Under the pieces are notes generated by a model. It had not been told where the DNA came from and ran no database searches. It saw nothing but the letters and a program-made list of their open reading frames with translations. Of a DNA stretch of 64,000 nt, positions 10,701 to 21,800 are shown in pieces (the first letter of the stretch is position 1; each line of letters opens with the position of its first letter). The stretch lies in NCBI GenBank assembly GCA_905250025.1, contig CAJNOJ010000217.1, positions 1-64,000 on the forward strand, read 5' to 3'. The DNA comes from Adineta ricciae (Eukaryota; Rotifera; Eurotatoria; Adinetida; Adinetidae). Both the position numbers and the translations under genes were made by a program.

Positions 10701-12152
10701 ACAACGGATCGTGAAGAAAGTTCGCCACCGAAGCATCCGCTTTGTTTTCGAGATCGTCAGTATACAGCTTTGGAATCTTCAGATCCGAGATGTTTTTATC
10801 GTAGATATCATCGTTTGCCTCCATGCTGATCGATCATCTGTAGGCATTGGTCTTCGAAATTTCGTTTTACCTCTTCGAGCAAGTTCATTCCAGCGAGATG
10901 AATTACCAACAATCATCTTTGTTACTAATCGGTCGTATATCGAAAGCGAATGGGATACACTGTCAACGTTTCCAGATATTTATATTCTCGATGTAAGATA
11001 CACCGATACAGTGCGGTAGGTATCACTCTCTTGCTTTGCAATTATAGGGTTCACCCAACAATCCATACAATTTGAAACTGATTTCGATTCATGATTGTCG
11101 ACAATGCGTTATCATCTCAACTTTAGATCGGGGAAATTTAGATACATATTTAGTAGATAAATCCTCCATATTATGTGCTCTTACTATCCGTCAGATTCAA
11201 TTGAAGAAGGTTGGACTTCTCTCACAGCATAGTCTATTGGGAATGAACAAACTGAGTCAACATAGAACAGGCTCGAAACTCCTGCGTCAAAACTGGATTC
11301 ATACTCTGACAACACTTAGTAAGTCAACCTAATCACCTCACCATTTGTATAAGAATATATCTTTCTCTCATCGTAGCAATCGACTCCAATGTACAATATG
11401 TTGAACAAGGTCATACAGACGAAGTTAATCTTCAGTTCTTTTTAACTACACCATTTGCATCAGGTACTAACTCCGTGACTTCTGGATGATCTCGTCCATT
11501 ATTTTGTATAAAATAGGTACAGCATTCGCTGATAGTGTCTTGGATTGTATGTTGAGCTGTGTAAGTATAGTGTATGACAATATTCAATAGACTTTCAGAT
11601 TCATATCTGTGTAGGCTTATTACAATGTGAATAGTGTGAATCTCCTGCGAAATATTCTTGCTGGTGGTATTCATCTGCAATTGGAAGATATCTTAGCGGA
11701 GGGCAAAGTGTTCACACCATGTGAATCGACACACGTATTGGGAAAACGCAAACGAGCACGAATAGCGTTGGTAGCAATTCGTAATTTAATTTCAGACATC
11801 GAAGCAAGAGTATGAGCTTTGCGTCTCACAGAAATAGCGCACAGTCGGATTTATATTTAGGCAGAAACAATAACGTTTAGTTCACTCTTTTGTCACTCGC
11901 TTCGTCATCATCGTGTCGTAGTCATGGGCATCTATCGTCTGTTGGATGTTTTACTTCAGAACGATCCCACGTGGAAAGGCGATCGATCGATTAATGAGCA
12001 AAAACGTATCGTTATCTACTTCCCACCTTATAACTACGAAATGGATCGATCTGATATGGTACGTTTTTCCGCACATAGAGAAAGTGAATTCATGTCCCAT
12101 TTATTTCTTTTAGGTTTACATCATGTGTCATTCGCATATTGAAAATGACTAG
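7738..12152 (+). CDS. BK/Slo1-like large-conductance potassium channel, multi-exon, atypical sensors
   Basis: Start ATG at 7738 (MGNCPTCSVET), stop TAG at 12150-12152, with many introns of about 50-60 bases. Domain order matches Slo1: S0 (7800-7890), S0-S1 linker ending WLNDMKDWGNSFISGQTK, S1-S4, pore with TMTTVGYGD (split by an intron at 8738-8787), S6, RCK1 (RYLRVKGKRHVIICGHIT; CADPNSDDSANIMRVIS), then RCK2 (VGIGLRNFVLPLRASSFQ; LTTPFASGTAFADSVLD) and a short tail. The family conducts K+ at the plasma membrane, gated by voltage and calcium. Oddities seen by comparison with mouse Slo1: the S4 arginine R213 is proline (GLRFLRVVPLK); the RCK1 calcium residue D367 is glycine (FLHQGRDEV); and the calcium bowl (five consecutive Asp in Slo1) is replaced by VEQGHTDEV. 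The filter is intact, so a working K+ pore with altered gating is expected. Internal exon edges are approximate. Confidence 0.9.
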
Positions 12153-12288
12153 TTTTACGAATTTCTTTTTTTTTTCAAAATAAATGCGTGTCATTGATGA
12201 TATCGATAAAACGCGGAGTCTGATAAGGACAAAAGCAACACGTGTGTGTATATGAGATATTTGCATAGAGTGAAGTTAAAAAGAGAAT

Positions 12289-12819
12289 ATGGCAGTGCTT
12301 TTGAATATACCAAATAAAAACGCGCATCTTGAATTGATTCAACCTGAACATATAGATCAGTTATACGAATTACTTGAATCAAATCGAGATTATCTTCAGC
12401 GAAATATTCCTGGTATCGATGCAATTCGAACACGAGAAGACCTTCAGAAACGCTGGACAGTATCAAAAGAAAATTCATTACACTTCGGACTATGGCTCAA
12501 CAAAAATCAACTGATCGGTCGATGTCGTCTGACGCGAAATCCTGAAACAGGCTGCGCTGATTTTGGTTATTGGTTAGATGAATCGTTTCAAGGTCAAGGA
12601 TTAATGACAGCTGCAGTCGAAGCATTAACAAAGTTCGCATTCGAACAATGGAATGCGAATCGAGTGGAAATCCATTGCGGCGATAGCAATTTAAGATCTC
12701 GAGGCATTCCTGAAAGGCTTGGATTTTGTAACGAAGGTATCTCATCAAAATATCCGCCTATTGAACTAAACGGCCGATTAGTTCAGTCAATCGTTTATTC
12801 AAAGATTCGATCAATGTAG
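12289..12819 (+). CDS. GNAT N-acetyltransferase, RimJ/RimL-like
   Basis: A single uninterrupted 176-codon frame, ATG at 12289, stop TAG at 12817-12819. It fits the RimJ/RimL/ribosomal-protein-serine acetyltransferase branch of GNAT: an N-terminal ELIQPEHIDQLYELL segment, a central FGYWLDESFQGQGLMTAAV stretch that forms the acetyl-CoA pyrophosphate-binding loop (Q/R-x-x-G-x-G/A), and the C-terminal IHCGDSNLRSRGIPERLGF motif, where the usual N-x-x-S is NLRS. Length matches bacterial members (about 180 residues). It transfers acetyl from acetyl-CoA to an amine, possibly a protein N-terminus or a small molecule; the substrate is unknown. It is intronless between intron-rich genes and only 17 bases from the convergent alcohol dehydrogenase stop, which is compatible with acquisition from bacteria (inference). 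Confidence 0.85.
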   Translation: MAVLLNIPNKNAHLELIQPEHIDQLYELLESNRDYLQRNIPGIDAIRTREDLQKRWTVSKENSLHFGLWLNKNQLIGRCRLTRNPETGCADFGYWLDESFQGQGLMTAAVEALTKFAFEQWNANRVEIHCGDSNLRSRGIPERLGFCNEGISSKYPPIELNGRLVQSIVYSKIRSM

Positions 12820-12836
12820 AGAAATTATCGTATATG

Positions 12837-14137
12837 TTATGTAAAGTCAATTACTTTGCGACCAGTATAACGAGAATGCTCCATGTCATTAAGGACTTCA
12901 TTGATTTCCTCTAGTCGACACATTTGTACTGGACATTCGATATGATATTTTTGTGCCATGTCGAGCGTTTCTTTCAGATCATTTCGTGTACCGACTAATG
13001 ATCCTACAATTTCTAATTGTTTTCCAATACATTCACCTATTGAAATCGAAAGTTTCGTCGACGGAAGAGCGATCATGACAAGACGACCACCTTGTCGCAA
13101 TGATGAGAGTGCTTGCTCATAGGCAGATATGATAGGAACACTAACAATTGCTGCTTGAACACCTCCATTCGTCTTTTCTTTTACGAACGCACTGTGTTGA
13201 TCGCCAGGCCCATCATAAACTAAAATCAATGCGAACTACAGATTATAAACTATCGAAATAATATTACCTTCGTCAGCACCCATTTCACGAGCTAGCTTAG
13301 CGGCTGCCTAAAAGCAGATCTCATAGAAGAATTCACAACTGGCAAGGCACATACGTGATCGTTCTCTGCGACGATTCCGACGACACGAAAACCCATTAAT
13401 TTGGCAAACTTAATACCAATAGAGCCTAGAAACAATTTTTAATATCGATTTTAAAAACAACAGAAAGAAATTTCTACCTAAACCACCCACACCGACAATC
13501 GAAATCCAGTCATTAGTTCGCGCATGTGAAACCTTCAATGCCTTGTGCATAGTAACACCTGCACAGTAGAGCGGTGCTGATTTGAACGGATCTAAACCAT
13601 CTGGTAACTTCGCAGCAAACTCGACATTCATTAAACCATACTCGGCAAAAGAACCATGCTAAAGTAGTCAGATGTATCTGTTTTTAAACATATAGAAAGA
13701 AAGATAATTTACCTTGTGAATTCCGCTGCTGGTTCTTGTCATACATAAAGTCTCACGGCCGGCAAGGCAAAATTCACATTTAAGACAACTTCCTTGAATC
13801 AATTGAATACCGATCAAATCGCCTAATTTCAGATTGTATTTTTCTGGGCAAACATCTCTACCAAACTCGACTATGCAACCCACACCTTCATGTCCCAAAA
13901 TAAGCGGAAGAGTAGATTTGATTCCCCACTCTATTATTGTAATTAAATAGGAGTATCATCAAAAGGCGCATAGAAACTCCTCTTCTCTATACCTCCACGA
14001 GCTTCATGAAGATCACTGTGGCATATGCCACTTGCAACCATCTTAACAAGAATATCATTCGGTCCTGGTCGAGGTATTGGCATTTCTTGAATTTGCAATG
14101 GTTTTCCCCATTCAGTGATAACGGCTGCCTTCATCAT
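12837..14137 (-). CDS. Zinc-dependent alcohol dehydrogenase (AdhA/AdhP-like, MDR family)
   Basis: Start at the ATG near 14137 (MMKAAVITEWGKP; an in-frame ATG at 14152 is an alternative), stop TAA at 12837-12839, with several short introns. Visible motifs: CHSDLHEARG with the catalytic zinc Cys and His; after a phase-1 intron, WGIKSTLPLILGHEGVG with the second zinc His/Glu; structural zinc set CLKCEFCLAGRETLC; Rossmann loop GVGGLGSIGIKFAKL. About 340 residues when spliced, normal for medium-chain dehydrogenases. It oxidises alcohols to aldehydes with NAD(P)+, or the reverse, in the cytosol. The best match from memory is the bacterial/fungal propanol-preferring class rather than animal class I-III ADH, so an acquired gene that has since gained introns is plausible. 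It converges on the acetyltransferase. Confidence 0.85.
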
Positions 14138-14322
14138 TTTATTCGTTATCATCAAAACACGCAAGCAACAATACACGATTTACATCTAAACCACTTTATA
14201 ATCGAAGGAATATAAAACCGAACGAGAAAGAAAAGAAAGATAACATGTGAGTTACACCCAATAGATATGATATTGTTCCCATGTCGTTTGATCGGACATT
14301 TATTCGTCATAAATCTTACAAG

Positions 14323-15258
14323 CTAAAACAATTCTCTTCGTCGTCGATAAAAACGCCGACGGTATAGTATGATTGCAACAAGAACAATTAGAAAAAGTAA
14401 GCATTGATAAAACCTGAAAGGCGAATATTTTCTGAATGAATGATAAATAAACAAAATTGCGCGAGCGTCTCGCCCATGCCATGAGTTACCTGGCGTATGC
14501 CACGTGTACAATGATGAGTACACAGTTTCGTCAAGGATACGCACCGCTGATGGTTCGATTGACTTATCAAAATAAAATTCGTTGACTGAAAGATACAATG
14601 GACCCGTTGACAACATCACCGTTAGATAATCCACAAGATAATTATGATTGAAAAGTGAGAGATGTGAAACGAGAGTTTTGAATAAAGGATGACCTTTCGT
14701 TGCTATCATAAAACCATTGGAAATACCAAACGGACTTGTCCGAGGAAAAGCAGCAAGATGAGTCGATTGTACATCAATCATTTCTAGCACATTAAGTAGA
14801 GTATCGAATGGTTGAATACATCCATTATCCATATCGATATAGATTCCGCCGAGACGATATAAAACAATATAACGGAAAGCATCGACGCGTTGGATATCGA
14901 GTGGATACTTGAGAAAAGTATGGTTATAAAGATATGGTTCTTCCTGCCGAACGAATGTATATATGTCTTCATCCGTCCACAGACGGTATTCGAAGTGAGC
15001 TGCATTCAACTTGCGTACTGTTCGAACTGTCTCTTCCCAATGTTTTGGCACTTGCTTGGTTTTCCACGTTTGATGAATAATGCGAGGAATTCGATGAGGA
15101 GAAGTTCTATTTATTTGAATTTTCCCGATGAATTTCGTAATGTCGAACGCAGTGAGTAAAACGCGTGACGAACGACGACGCAACAGAACCATATAAATAA
15201 TACAAATTACCATTGATCCACAGAGGATCCTAAAGAAATATCTCCGTCTTTGCATCAA
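14323..15258 (-). CDS. GT32-type glycosyltransferase (DXD, Gly_transf_sug), membrane anchored
   Basis: A 311-codon intronless frame, ATG at 15258, stop TAG-side at 14323. Residues about 10-26 form a signal anchor after a basic MMQRRR start, giving a type II Golgi topology. IPRIIHQTWKT (about 57) and LWTDEDI are typical of the Gly_transf_sug/OCH1-SUR1 family. FRYIVLYRLGGIYIDMDNGC (about 127-146) holds the DXD metal/nucleotide-sugar motif. A second hydrophobic stretch near the C-terminus (LLFLIVLVAIILY) precedes an arginine-rich tail, as in the fungal mannosyl-inositolphosphoceramide synthases SUR1/CSH1, which also have C-terminal membrane segments. Likely transfers a hexose from a nucleotide sugar to a glycolipid or glycan in the Golgi; the exact acceptor is unknown. 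The next gene upstream is not clear. Confidence 0.85.
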   Translation of the reverse strand: MMQRRRYFFRILCGSMVICIIYMVLLRRRSSRVLLTAFDITKFIGKIQINRTSPHRIPRIIHQTWKTKQVPKHWEETVRTVRKLNAAHFEYRLWTDEDIYTFVRQEEPYLYNHTFLKYPLDIQRVDAFRYIVLYRLGGIYIDMDNGCIQPFDTLLNVLEMIDVQSTHLAAFPRTSPFGISNGFMIATKGHPLFKTLVSHLSLFNHNYLVDYLTVMLSTGPLYLSVNEFYFDKSIEPSAVRILDETVYSSLYTWHTPGNSWHGRDARAILFIYHSFRKYSPFRFYQCLLFLIVLVAIILYRRRFYRRRRELF

Positions 15259-15468
15259 TCAAAAGAGCCAAATTGGACTACACTCATGCGTGATATCCGC
15301 ACTTCGAAATCGCAACGCAAAAGAATATCCCCATACGTTGATGCGTATAACTTTGAAGAACGGAGAAAAATCGTTTGTTAACAATCCAAATACACCTTTT
15401 GATATCGTCACGTTGTTCGTTAAATTACTAAATATTTTTATTTGACAGTGGATCAAATTTTCACCTTG

Positions 15469-15690
15469 TTACCGTGTAAGAAAAACCCGACATAAAAGAA
15501 ATAGCGCACAGTGGAGAGAACAAATCACTGGTGCTTTCAGTAGACTTGAAGAAATCTTCTTGAGAGTTTTGTCTTTTATTCCGATTCGATATTCTTCCGG
15601 TTTTCTGTAGAATTTAATGATAAAATAAGATATAATAATACAAGACAACAAGAAAAAAAAGAGTAAAACGATGCACGACATGACGAGCAC
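15469..15690 (-). CDS. Small hydrophobic ORF, doubtful
   Basis: 73 codons from an ATG at 15690. The start (MLVMSCIVLLFFFLLSCI) is a strong membrane segment followed by a charged stretch (KFYRKPEEYRIGIKDKTLKK) and a second hydrophobic run. It has no recognisable family. It could be a first exon of the downstream glycosyltransferase locus or a stand-alone small membrane protein. The interval 15259-15468 shows no convincing coding sequence. Confidence 0.25.
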   Translation of the reverse strand: MLVMSCIVLLFFFLLSCIIISYFIIKFYRKPEEYRIGIKDKTLKKISSSLLKAPVICSLHCALFLLCRVFLTR

Positions 15691-15813
15691 TATACGTTAC
15701 TATAGAAGCAAGTGAAATAGTTTATTAAGTTTTTGTATGTTTTATGACTGATCCTTCGACTGTTTGATTCATGTAAATCTATATTGTAAAAGACCGCAAA
15801 CAAGAATTATCTT

Positions 15814-18800
15814 TCATCTAGAAATAGATCGGCAACATACTCGATTGAATGCTTCCAATAATTGATCCATTTTGTCAGGAAATCGTTCAATCGGGTCATA
15901 ATATTCTTCACGCATTCGTGCGTCTCTTTCACTATAAATATCTTCTTCGGTTACCGTTCTCAAACCTAAACATGCGATAGTACTCTTGTTATCGATCAGT
16001 TGTGCAATTCTTACCTGCCCATCGTTGAAATGTTTCGAACATAAAGTCAAACATTCCGTTCGTTTTCCCGTTCAGATCCACTCGCACACGACGAAAATTA
16101 TCGCCAATAATTGACAAAAACATACTCAGACAGATGAATACGACGAATATAACAAATAAACTAAAGCAAAACGGACCGAGAAATGCGGCTGCTCCACTCA
16201 ACTGATACGCATCGAATTTCATCAAGGTCATTTCAAACAACATTTGTGCTGTTCCCAATAAACTCGAGCATTGCGGTAATTTCGATATGAATAACAGATA
16301 AAATAAGCAAACGAATGACATGAAGACAACGGCAAACATAAACGAAAATGATAATAGTTCTTTGGCCGAATATTGAAGAGTATGAATGAATAAACATAGA
16401 CGCTGATTATATCGACATAGTTTTATCAACTGAACTGTTCCAAAAAAGCAACAAAGGCTCAGTAGATTTGATAGAACGTCGTTGATATACGATGCAAATT
16501 GTAGATTAATATAAACATAACCATTGGTTTTCGAGAATAATTCACCAATGCGTTGACTTTCTTTGTATCGCCAAATGTAAATGCCAACACTTGTCCATGA
16601 ACAAGCGATGATGCCAACTTGAACATAAGACCAAAATCGATGGAAATATTTTAATCTCAATTCGAATAGCAAACGAATTTCTATCCACATGAAGTAGCAA
16701 ATCAATAGCATGTAAACAATAGTACATACTAATTGATAAGCTGATGTGAATGCTAAGAGAAAAAAAAGCAAGAATTACTTTCTTAACTTTTAAGAGACAT
16801 CGTTACCATATAAACTAATCGGTTCGAAACGAGAACTTGTTAATACTCCACTTGATGAAAAAAACTCAGCGAGAACAGTGACAGCTGTGAATAATTGAAC
16901 ATTCGGATTGTACAAAGTCAATTGAATGATCACCGCTCGAGTCCGATTATCGATCCATCCAAGTTGATGAAGTTGAGAAAGATTACTCCGTAGATCACTC
17001 GATCGACCACGATATTCATACACATAACCACCACTTGCATAAGTTGCATAATCTCCAACATACACATATGTATCCAACTCATCACCGGATTGATAGGTAA
17101 ATGCTCTTTGAATGAAGGCATTGTACACTTGTGTTGTTTGATTTGTCCATCCAGGTGCGTAAGAACGTTTGTCTTCTTGTGAGAAACTGTAATCATATTC
17201 ACAGGTAGAATAAATAGGTTGTTGTGTTTGACATGACGCTGCTTTCACTCGCAACTGTCTCATCGTTGCCCATCCGATCAGTCGATTCGATTTATCATCA
17301 ATATAACCAGTGAGGTTTCGGGGTGGATCACCATTGTACCATTCTTGTGCACGAAGTTGATCAACAAAACTGTTCTCTAACCAGTTCCAATATTGATCAA
17401 TCGTTGAAATCTAAATCAAATCGTGTTTGACAATCAAAAGACGTTCAGAAGGACAACGAACTTTAGTGTAATCGAAATTCGATCGTCTTGTGTTGAGAAA
17501 ATACGTTCGTAAATGATCTACTTGTTGGAATGCATTTACATCACGATTAGAATAAATGACCACATAGAGAAATGATATAAAACATAAATATAACACGATT
17601 TCCCGAATGATGGCCCACATTTGCATGTGTTTCAGACGTTGATGACGAAGGTAAACGATCTCTTCTTCATTTAAACGATGAGCACGAGTTGGAGATCGGA
17701 GAGTGAATAGAGATTTCTTCTAGAATAATAACATGTAATGCTATCAAAGTATATGAACTAGTTGAAAGGTAAACCTTTGTTGAATGCAGATATTCTTCGT
17801 CGGCCTTCAGTTCGACGTGATGATCATCATCTAGCAATTCGTTCACTTCTTGATCCTCGCTTGACTTTCGACAAAAGCAAGCAAAGACAATGGCTAATGA
17901 TACAATCTGCAACAGAGATATTTTTTAGTTTGAGAATCGAGAAAAAAATCGAGCGTACTTTTAATGGCTGAGTGAGTAGAAGCGACGAGAAGAAACCGCT
18001 GAGAACGGATGTTAGCCATTTCTGTGTTTTTTCATCACCAAACTCAATACCGCGAGCAATAATAAACAGAATTGACACGCCAATCAACAAGATACATAAA
18101 CCATACGCGATAAATATGCACCACCATGGAAACATCAATGTTCCCTTCCTGTTCTTCTTCGGACAATCAACACTATTTTCAATGTTTTCATTGACTTTAG
18201 ATAGAGCTTGACGTAATGGAGATTGTTGCTGTTGACGGGGACGAGCACGTCGGAATAGTTGGACAAGTAACAAACTTGGAATCAATCCAAAGAGTTCAAC
18301 AATCATGCCAATAATGATCTTCGAATATAGTTAGAATTACGTAGAAATCAATAAGTTAAGAAATTCGTTACATACTTGTTGTGGTGTTATATAAAGCGAA
18401 CCAAATGATAGACTAGTTCTGCCGGTTGATTTGGCTTCATTTACCAAGTCATAGTACATGATATTGAGAAACATCGAAACAAACAACAGAACAAAACAAC
18501 ATGTGCATCGTTGAACACGAGTGAATTGAGTGGATGGTGGACGAGAAAAGATCGAAAGCCAAAGATGACCATCAGACACGCTGTGATAAGTTCGTTTTGC
18601 CAAAACGAATGAGAACTGACTCTTTTCCAGGTCACTTGCAACATGCAGAACACGTTCGATCTTCCCATCATCTTTCTCAACTGCAAGCCATCGTTGACTG
18701 ATGAAATGAAACTTTTGCATTGTTTGAAGATCACGAATGATGATATATTTCAGGAACCACGACGAAGATGAACTTTTTCCACTGTTGTCATGCCAAATGC

Positions 18801-21800
18801 GGATGCAATTCAGTAATCCTAATGACTTGGGAACACTCATGAGGAATGCATCAACTCCACCTCGCTGGAGAATGTGACGATGAGGATCTGCCAATGTTCG
18901 AATGCGAGTGTCATTCTCATCACCATGAATCACGAAATGAACATTCGATTTCGTTCCAGCATCTCGTCGTTGGCCAGTGAACACAATTATCTGATAGAAA
19001 TAGTTGTCGTTCTTGTTATTATCAGGCAAGATTGTAACACCTAGTTTCTCCACGTCTTTCTTGTCGTAGTACCGTGCATAAATAGTCAGAAGTACATAGA
19101 TCACACAAACAACAATCACTGTCAAATAGATGGTTTTGTTTTTCATGAAATCAGCATTGGCAAACACATAGCTCCAGTTGACTGTTTTAGGTAAGATAAC
19201 AAGTCCACCTGCAAATGATGTCAGATGGGTGGAATAACATTGGGTTTGACTGTGATCAGTCAATGGTCCAACGACGAGCCCATCTGACTTCCATTGTTGA
19301 TTTGCATCGAGATAATAACAACCAGATGTGTAGACTCTGAGTGCATAGTCTGCAGTGAAGTTGAACGGTTGATCTGTGATGGGAGGAACAGAAAGTGATA
19401 TGTTTGAACAATGTTGAGTGATTTCAATTGCATTGAGTTCTCTCAAACCAAAGATGATCGACTGATGACCAGTTGTTTGTTGATTATCGACATAATAAGT
19501 GTACACACTGTTATTTGTGAGATTGGAAGGACAAAAAAGTGTCCATCCATCGATGCGATTGATTGAAGTGTTGAGTTGTGGTGTTTGATCGAAACGATAG
19601 ACAAACAAGTAAGCGAGATTTGTGCTCGATGGTTCGATTTCCCAATGAACTGAGACTGGTAGTGATGATGGTAAGCTCAAATAATTCAGATGGAAGAGCA
19701 GTTGATGAGGAGAAGTAGAATTGAGTGATGTGACATTTTGATGGATCATTGGTGGAATGATGAGATTGGGATCACGCGGAATGATAACTTCGATTGACTG
19801 ATTGTTTGCTGTTTGAATTGAAACTTCTTTTTGATCTTGATCAAGAATGGAGAATGAGAGTGATCGGGAGAGATTGGTGTTGGATGTTGATTTGGAGTTT
19901 CCAAAGGATGCCAATGGTTCCATCATTGACTATAGAACAAAAGCACAATCATTCGACTGAATATCACATGTAAACTCACTCGAATGGAGATCTTCTCGTT
20001 CGTGCCTAGATAAGAAGTGAAATTGTTGGGCAGCTGCACTTGACCATTTCCAATAACTTTTGTGAATTGATTTGCAAGCGATTGAGAGGATTTGGTCTCT
20101 AGTGTCATGATCACCTGCGATGTTTTAAGAGTGAAGTTTTGTCCAATATTGAGATTGATATTCAACGTTGAAGTCAACAACGAGGTCAACTCAGTCATTT
20201 GAGTGCTGATTTGTCCAGCTAATTGCTGCTGATAGTAGATGTTGCGATTCTTTTGTATCGTTTCCAATGAGAAATCATCGCCATCAGCAAATAAATCTAG
20301 ATATCTCATTACAACAGAACTATGAATGACAAAAGTAGTATTTTACTCGGATTGGCCCAGGCTAGTTCAACATCTGTGTCATAATCATCAGGAAATTTGG
20401 TAGCTAGAGAAGAGTCTAAATCGAGAATTGATGTACGTTCTTGCAATGCACCATTGACTGCCTAAAATACGCAGGAAATAGTTTCGATGAATGTGTAGCA
20501 TTAGTAACTGACGCTGATAAGATTCGAAGCACATTGAAACAGATTGGTTGATACAAATTGGACATCTTCATATGCAATACTTGTTTGCATTGAATTCAAA
20601 GTCAATGCTAACTGATAACATCGACTTGATGCACTCGCCTAGAAAACACAGATAAACTTCGAAGAGAGAGAGAATGTCAAAAATAGATCATACCAAAGTT
20701 GTTCTCGTCAGTTCATTGGTTGATTTTGTGAATTGAGCTAATACTGACGCTTGTAGTTTGATACTGTTTGATGTTGTGATAGATAAATTGGCAAGGAATT
20801 CCATTAAATACTCTCGAACTGATGCCCGGGAGTTCAATTGTATGTTCAACTGCTCCAATACTATTTGATTAAATGGTGCATACGCTGTCTGTTGCTTACT
20901 CAGAGTATTCAAAGATGAGATGAGAATATTCGCAGCTGGAACACCATCTAATAGAAAGAGGAATTCGTCAATTGATATGGCATTTATGATTTTAATATTT
21001 ACTCGAAATGGCTTGGTCAAGATCGTTATCACTCATTTGATTGAATTGTTGTGACACTGAAGTCATCAATTGACCAACAAGATTTTGATTTCCACTCGCA
21101 AGCAATTGAATTATTGGATTGGTCGTACCTCCTGACGTTGAATTTTGAATATCCAGTATTAAGTTGGTGATCGCTGTAGTATCCGAGAGTACAGTAACTG
21201 ATGACACATTCGTTTCAGCGATGCAATTCGCTTCATCTCGAACGTGAATCAACAAGTGAAGCAATGACGTTTGATTATCGCCGACTGGTAACCGTACTTG
21301 AAATATTGATGCTGTTGAAAAGGCAACGATTATTTTCTTCGTTAAATCATTTGTCCAGGCTAGTCGAAAAAAAAATCAACATTCCGTTTGAAGACGAAGG
21401 ATATCCTAACAACATACCATAGAGAGTGTAATCTTTTATTGAATCTTCATCAGACCAGTTTGGACACGAAATGGTGAACGAAGTACTCGTCGTCCCATTT
21501 AGAGGATTAATCAAGCATGAACCATTCTGGGGTGGTTGATTGATAACAAAATTAAGTGAACTTGAACTAGTTTCTGACTTGAATCGATACACAGCTTCAA
21601 ATTGCCAAAGTTTTATTTGTGGATTAGACAAGAATAATTGATTTGTGGCAGTGAAATTACTCGTATTAACTCCTATAATTAAGAGTCAAACTTCTTCTAC
21701 AAATGAGAAAAGAAGCGATTTATCTTACCGAAAAACCAGACATTCTCATAGAAAGTTGTTTGATTATACAGCGTCCATTTAGTGAAATTCGCCGATGAGT

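Noticed and set aside
15259..15456. 65-codon minus-strand ORF upstream of the glycosyltransferase
   Set aside because: No true coding character or family match. It probably lies in the 5' flank.
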